Positions 60,587 through 64,000 of a stretch of DNA of 64,000 bases are shown piece by piece. The translations under genes were made by a program, and so were the position numbers. Under the pieces are notes generated by a model. That model was given only the letters and a program-made list of their open reading frames with translations. It was not told the DNA's origin and ran no database searches. Numbering within the stretch: the stretch's first letter is position 1; the number at the start of each line of letters is the position of its first letter. Location: NCBI RefSeq assembly GCF_012932375.1, contig NZ_JAAIIG010000005.1, forward strand, positions 1 to 64,000. The letters run 5' to 3'. This stretch comes from Bifidobacterium olomucense (GTDB taxonomy: Bacteria; Actinomycetota; Actinomycetes; Actinomycetales; Bifidobacteriaceae).

Positions 60587-60999
60587 GCGGGTAGGTCGGT
60601 GCATAGTGCCTCGTTCTGTGCTTGGGAGATTGATACGTTGCAAGCATAGGAAAGCTGTCCGGATGCGTGATTGTTGTCTCGGTTGCTGATTCAACCGGTT
60701 TATGCGCGAACCGTGCCAGATTCGGCTGTCTCGGTAGCCCGATTTGGCTCTTTTGACGGAACCGGGACGAATGCAAAGAGGCAAACGCGGATGAGCTCCG
60801 ACCGCGAAGCTTGGAATTTCAACGTTTTCGGGAATGCAGTGCCGCGCCGATAGTCGTCTATGGGAGGTTGAGCTGTCCCGGTTCCGAATAACAAGGCAAA
60901 ATCTCGAACCGGGACAGCGAAAAAATGTCCCCGTAGCGCCGTCAAACGATTGCCTAACGTACCGAGACAAATAGATGCCCGCTGGGCGGGGAGGGATGG

Positions 61000-61640
61000 A
61001 AGAAAGGGGCGGGGAGGGATGGGGGAACAGTCGTGCGGACGGATGTCCGGAAGGATGAGCGGAGGGATGAATGGACGGAGGAATGGAGAGGTGAGGGGAC
61101 AGGTGGCTCTGAGTGGAGAAAATGGAGAAGGGGAGTGGATGAGCGGAGGGGTGGATAGGCGTGCGGGCGGATATCCGGAAGGATGAGCGGATATCTGGGT
61201 TGGTGGATGGGTGAAGGATAGGTAGATAGCTTGATGGATGGATGAAGTGGCGGATGAATGGAGGAAGGGTTGGATGAGCGGAGGAATGGGAGGGAAGAAG
61301 GGACAGGCGTGCAGGTGGCTGAGTGGAGAAAATGGAGAAGGGGAGTGAATGAGCGGAGAGAGAGGGACAGTCGTGCGGACGGATGTCCGGAAGGATGAGC
61401 GGATATCTGGGTTGGTGGATGGGTGAAGGATAGGTAGATAGCTTGATGGATGGATGAAGTGGCGGATGAGCGGATGAAGGGGTGAATGAGCGGAGAAAGG
61501 GTTGGATGAGCGGAGGAATGGGAGGGAAGAAGGGACAGGCGTGCGGGTGGCTGAGTGGAGAAAATGGAGAAGGGACGGAGGGATGGATAGGCGTACGGGC
61601 GGATGATCGGAAGGATGAGCGGACGGACGACTGTATCGAT
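61000..61640. repeat. Purine-rich complex tandem repeat tract
   Basis: On the plus strand this is nearly all G and A with GGATGAGCGGA-type short motifs. A block starting GCGGATATCTGGGTTGGTGG occurs at 61187 and again at 61399 (212 bases apart), each followed by about 160 near-identical bases, the second with a ~25-base insertion. GTCGTGCGGACGGATGTCC occurs at about 61029 and 61372. GAGTGGAGAAAATGGAGAAG occurs three times. No coding sequence is supportable here. The tract lies between convergent metG and DUF559-like genes. Confidence 0.8.
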
Positions 61641-61666
61641 CGTCCGCCCGAACGACGATGAAAGAC

Positions 61667-62737
61667 TTATCGCCGTCGCCTATGCCGGGAAAGAGGTGTT
61701 TCGGTCAAATTGAAGTCGAAGGCGGCTCCTCGTAGTGCGAGTTGCCTGGCGACGTGGTAGGACAGTTCAGCTCGGGATGGCTCGTCCGCCAGACTCGCGG
61801 CCGTCGCGATAATAATCACCCAGTTGTGGTGCCGCAGTTTCTCTCGTTTCTCTTGATCGCGGCGCCATTGTGCTCGGTCCGTGCGATGTTGGTCGCCGTC
61901 GTATTCGATTCCGACACGGAAGTCAGGCCATGCCAGATCCACTGTTATGGGTGTGCCGCTCTTGAAGGTGACTCCTGGAACCACGTAATTGGTGACAGAC
62001 TGCGGCAGACCGTATTTGGTGGTCGTAATTCGGATTTCCGATTCTTTCGGAGAATCCACGCGTGGTGCCATGAACTGCAGTGCGAGCAGACAGGATGATT
62101 TCGCATTGAACTTCGGCATTGCTGTGATGCACTCCGCCATATCGCTCAAAATGGTTTCCGGGCTTCGCCCCTGTGCCAGGCTCGGTTTTCTTGCTATTGC
62201 GGTAATAATTGCATCTCCGAGTGCAATGAGAGATTCCAACGAACAATATGCCGCCAGCTGCGCCCACGTATGTATGACATCGAGTGCGTATACGTATCTG
62301 TTGATATGCACATTCCGGGCCATTCCCAGCGGCTTCCAGACATGAGGTGTTGTTGGTGAGGAGACTGTTCTTACCCTTTTGCGATGAGAACTCGACACGG
62401 TATGCAATGCAGTTGCGCTGATGCTGCAATCACTGGGGATCGGCACGGATTGAAGCATCAATGATGTGGTCATGCCGAATAGAAGAGGCTTCTTGTGCTG
62501 CTGCGCGGCTTCGGTGCAACGTCTGGTGATATCGCGTTTTTGCTGCGCGAGATTGTCGGCCATGGACGATGACGCATTGCATCGTGAGCCATTGGTCGCC
62601 TGATCGGGCGTTGTGGCATAGATGTTTTCGGCTTGGCGTTCGTATGGCGGCTCATCGCCGAATACGCCGGGCGGCGGCGTAGGGAAAGACCGCCCGAATA
62701 CGTTCGTAGAAGTATTGCTTGCTGGCACCGCGTTCAT
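61667..62737 (-). CDS. DUF559/Vsr-like endonuclease-domain protein
   Basis: In this 356-residue protein the last 120 residues look like a DUF559/Vsr-type nuclease fold: TPITVDLAWPDFRVGIEYDG then DQHRTDRAQWRRDQEKREKL, with D...E-x-D spacing as in PD-(D/E)XK enzymes. The N-terminal two thirds are not recognised, though the DVIHTWAQLA part resembles AbiEi-like middle regions. The start codon lies inside a small inverted repeat (TGGCACC / GGTGCCA, 62723-62744) and lacks a ribosome site. There is no partner gene. Biological role is unknown; it may be a solitary defence or mobile-element remnant. Confidence 0.72.
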   Translation of the reverse strand: MNAVPASNTSTNVFGRSFPTPPPGVFGDEPPYERQAENIYATTPDQATNGSRCNASSSMADNLAQQKRDITRRCTEAAQQHKKPLLFGMTTSLMLQSVPIPSDCSISATALHTVSSSHRKRVRTVSSPTTPHVWKPLGMARNVHINRYVYALDVIHTWAQLAAYCSLESLIALGDAIITAIARKPSLAQGRSPETILSDMAECITAMPKFNAKSSCLLALQFMAPRVDSPKESEIRITTTKYGLPQSVTNYVVPGVTFKSGTPITVDLAWPDFRVGIEYDGDQHRTDRAQWRRDQEKREKLRHHNWVIIIATAASLADEPSRAELSYHVARQLALRGAAFDFNLTETPLSRHRRRR

Positions 62738-63001
62738 GGTGCCACACTAACGGGCGTCGGATGTGTGCGCCACCGGAATCGACCTATGTGGTTCGAGCTT
62801 CTGTGGATAACTCGAATTGTGGATAACACGGACGGCACAGATAACGCGTTCACCCGGGTTCCGGGCCGAAGTTGGCAAATGACGGCAAGGCAGGCTCGGC
62901 GATGTGACGGCAAATTTCGGCAAGCGGGTATGGAGATACATTGGGCCCGTATGTATGGATACTGTTGCCGCAGTCGGATCAGCGGCATGTGAGGGGGCGT
63001 C

Positions 63002-63799
63002 ATGACCAGCAATGCCTATCATTTCGAAGGCAAAGTCGTTATTGTCACGGGCGGTGGCACCGGCATCGGACGTGCCATCACCCGAGCATTCCTCGATAAC
63101 GGTGCGATCGTGGTCGCCGTCGGCCGGCGTCAGAAGCCGCTTGATGAAACGGTTCATGGATACGAAAACGGCCACACGCACATCACCGATGTCTCCAGCC
63201 ATGAACAGGTGGCGGAGCTGGTACGGTCCGTGGTGCAGGAGTTCGGTCATCTGGATGTTGTGGTCTCCAATGCCGGTATTTTCGAGGGCGGCGAAGTGGA
63301 GCATGTGCCCGATGAGGTCTGGCACAAGTTGTTTTCCGTGAATCTGGATGGACTGTTCTACCTGACCAAGGAGGCGTTGCCGTATCTGATCGAATCGCAT
63401 GGCAACATCGTGGTGGATACCTCGGTGTCTGGTCTACGCGGTGATTGGGGCCAGACGGCGTACAACTCCACCAAGCACGCGATGAACGGCTTCGTGCGTT
63501 GCGTGGCGCTCGACTACGGTGCCAAGGGTGTGAGAGTGAACGCGTTCGCTCCCGGATTCATCGAGACCGATATCAACAAGGAGGTCTGGAGTGACCCGAA
63601 GCGCGTGAAGCCCTATCTTGACCGTGTGGCGCTGGGGCGTACCGGCCGCGCCGAAGATTGCGCCGGAGTGGCGCTGTTCCTCGCTTCTGATGATGCGGCG
63701 TATTTGACGGGCGTTGTGATTCCGGTCGATGGTGGTACCACTGCGGCCACCGGCCAGGGGCGCAACTCGTACGAAAACGACACCCGTTCGGTGCTGTAG
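63002..63799 (+). CDS. Short-chain dehydrogenase/reductase (SDR)
   Basis: This 265-residue classical SDR has the cofactor motif TGGGTGIGRAI (residues ~18-28), NAG in VVSNAGIF, catalytic Ser in VDTSVSGL, and Tyr/Lys in YNSTKHA (near 153-157). The C-terminal VIPVDGGTTAATG is typical of glucose-1-dehydrogenase or 3-oxoacyl-ACP-reductase-like enzymes. The start at 63002 follows GAGGGGG. It stands alone, with a 14-bp tandem repeat and a terminator downstream, so the substrate cannot be inferred from neighbours. Confidence 0.92.
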   Translation: MTSNAYHFEGKVVIVTGGGTGIGRAITRAFLDNGAIVVAVGRRQKPLDETVHGYENGHTHITDVSSHEQVAELVRSVVQEFGHLDVVVSNAGIFEGGEVEHVPDEVWHKLFSVNLDGLFYLTKEALPYLIESHGNIVVDTSVSGLRGDWGQTAYNSTKHAMNGFVRCVALDYGAKGVRVNAFAPGFIETDINKEVWSDPKRVKPYLDRVALGRTGRAEDCAGVALFLASDDAAYLTGVVIPVDGGTTAATGQGRNSYENDTRSVL

Positions 63800-63855
63800 C
63801 AGTTGCTTGTGTAATTCCGTGGGTAGCGTCGGGGGAGCGTCTTTCCGACGCCGCC

Positions 63856-63909
63856 GTGCGATGTGAGCCGTGCGATGTGAGCCGTGCGGTATAAGCCGTA
63901 CGATGTGCC
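63856..63909. repeat. Four tandem copies of a 14-bp unit
   Basis: GTGCGATGTGAGCC is repeated exactly twice (63856-63883), then as GTGCGGTATAAGCC and the partial GTACGATGTGCC, between the SDR gene and its terminator. Confidence 0.8.
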
Positions 63910-63919
63910 GATATGATTC

Positions 63920-63965
63920 GGCCGGTGATGATCCGGGGAACTCCCGAACCGTCACCGGCCGTTTT
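63920..63965 (+). terminator. Intrinsic terminator after the SDR gene
   Basis: GGCCGGTGA (63920-63928) pairs perfectly with TCACCGGCC (63952-63960), with an inner GGG/CCC stem, followed by GTTTTCG. The last 35 bases of the window show no gene that can be supported, although a minus-strand coding end there is possible. Confidence 0.75.
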
Positions 63966-64000
63966 CGTATCTGTCAGATGATGCCCCTACTTGACCGTGA

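Noticed and set aside
60950..61186. Short Gly/Arg-rich frame in the purine-rich tract
   Set aside because: Its sequence only mirrors the GGATGAGCGG repeat units. There is no ribosome site and no support for coding.

Overview
The window looks like a chromosomal segment of a Bifidobacterium. It is high-GC, its protein families are typical of that genus (several LacI regulators beside sugar ABC transporters and glycosidases, fused DppD/DppF-type ATPases, GH172, AbiEi-like orphans), and the tRNA has no encoded CCA. The species cannot be fixed from the sequence alone. There is no phage, integrase, IS transposase, rRNA or CRISPR array. The accessory character comes from sugar and peptide uptake cassettes and from many small palindromic repeat elements in the gaps.

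Layout, left to right. (1) 0.25-4.3 kb: a LacI regulator divergent from two sugar ABC permeases and a YesL-like membrane protein, with no solute-binding protein in the cassette. (2) 4.3-10.5 kb: an ABC half-exporter, a frameshifted beta-mannosidase remnant, a low-GC AbiEi/endonuclease-like gene and an APC amino-acid permease, with eight copies of one ~45-bp palindrome in the gaps. (3) 10.7-21.6 kb: a glycan-use locus with GH172, LacI, a GH38 alpha-mannosidase, a divergent sugar ABC transporter (binding protein plus two permeases) and a GH13 alpha-glucosidase. It has a readable divergent promoter/operator region and ends in a terminator. (4) 21.9-27.2 kb: a MacB/FtsX-type ABC pair and a second amino-acid permease. 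(5) 28.1-32.7 kb: MarR plus a heterodimeric multidrug-type ABC exporter with one degenerate ATPase site. (6) 33.1-41.1 kb: a peptide ABC transporter, a divergent MarR and an aldo/keto reductase, bracketed by two near-identical ~210-bp hairpin elements in direct orientation.

(7) 41.3-51.3 kb, minus strand: the most unusual locus. A complete second peptide-type ABC importer is followed by an Asp/Glu-racemase-like protein, an FAD amino-acid oxidase-like protein, a stand-alone LanC-like protein with a Cys-Cys-Gly zinc motif, and an EamA transporter. No lanthipeptide precursor or dehydratase is visible. I infer a system that imports and remodels or degrades unusual amino-acid or peptide substrates (D-residues, thioethers or dehydroamino-acid adducts). 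(8) 51.6-64 kb: ApbE, a GPH-type sugar symporter with a perfect 19-bp palindrome at its start, tRNA-Ala(CGC), rsmI, metG, two more nuclease/antitoxin-like orphans, a purine-rich repeat tract and a short-chain dehydrogenase.

The working logic is nutrient scavenging: each importer is paired with its own regulator and/or catabolic enzymes. Readable operators support local control by LacI and MarR proteins. The many intergenic palindromes share a GTAC..CTGA / TCAG..GTAC core and form a repeat superfamily that the genes do not explain.
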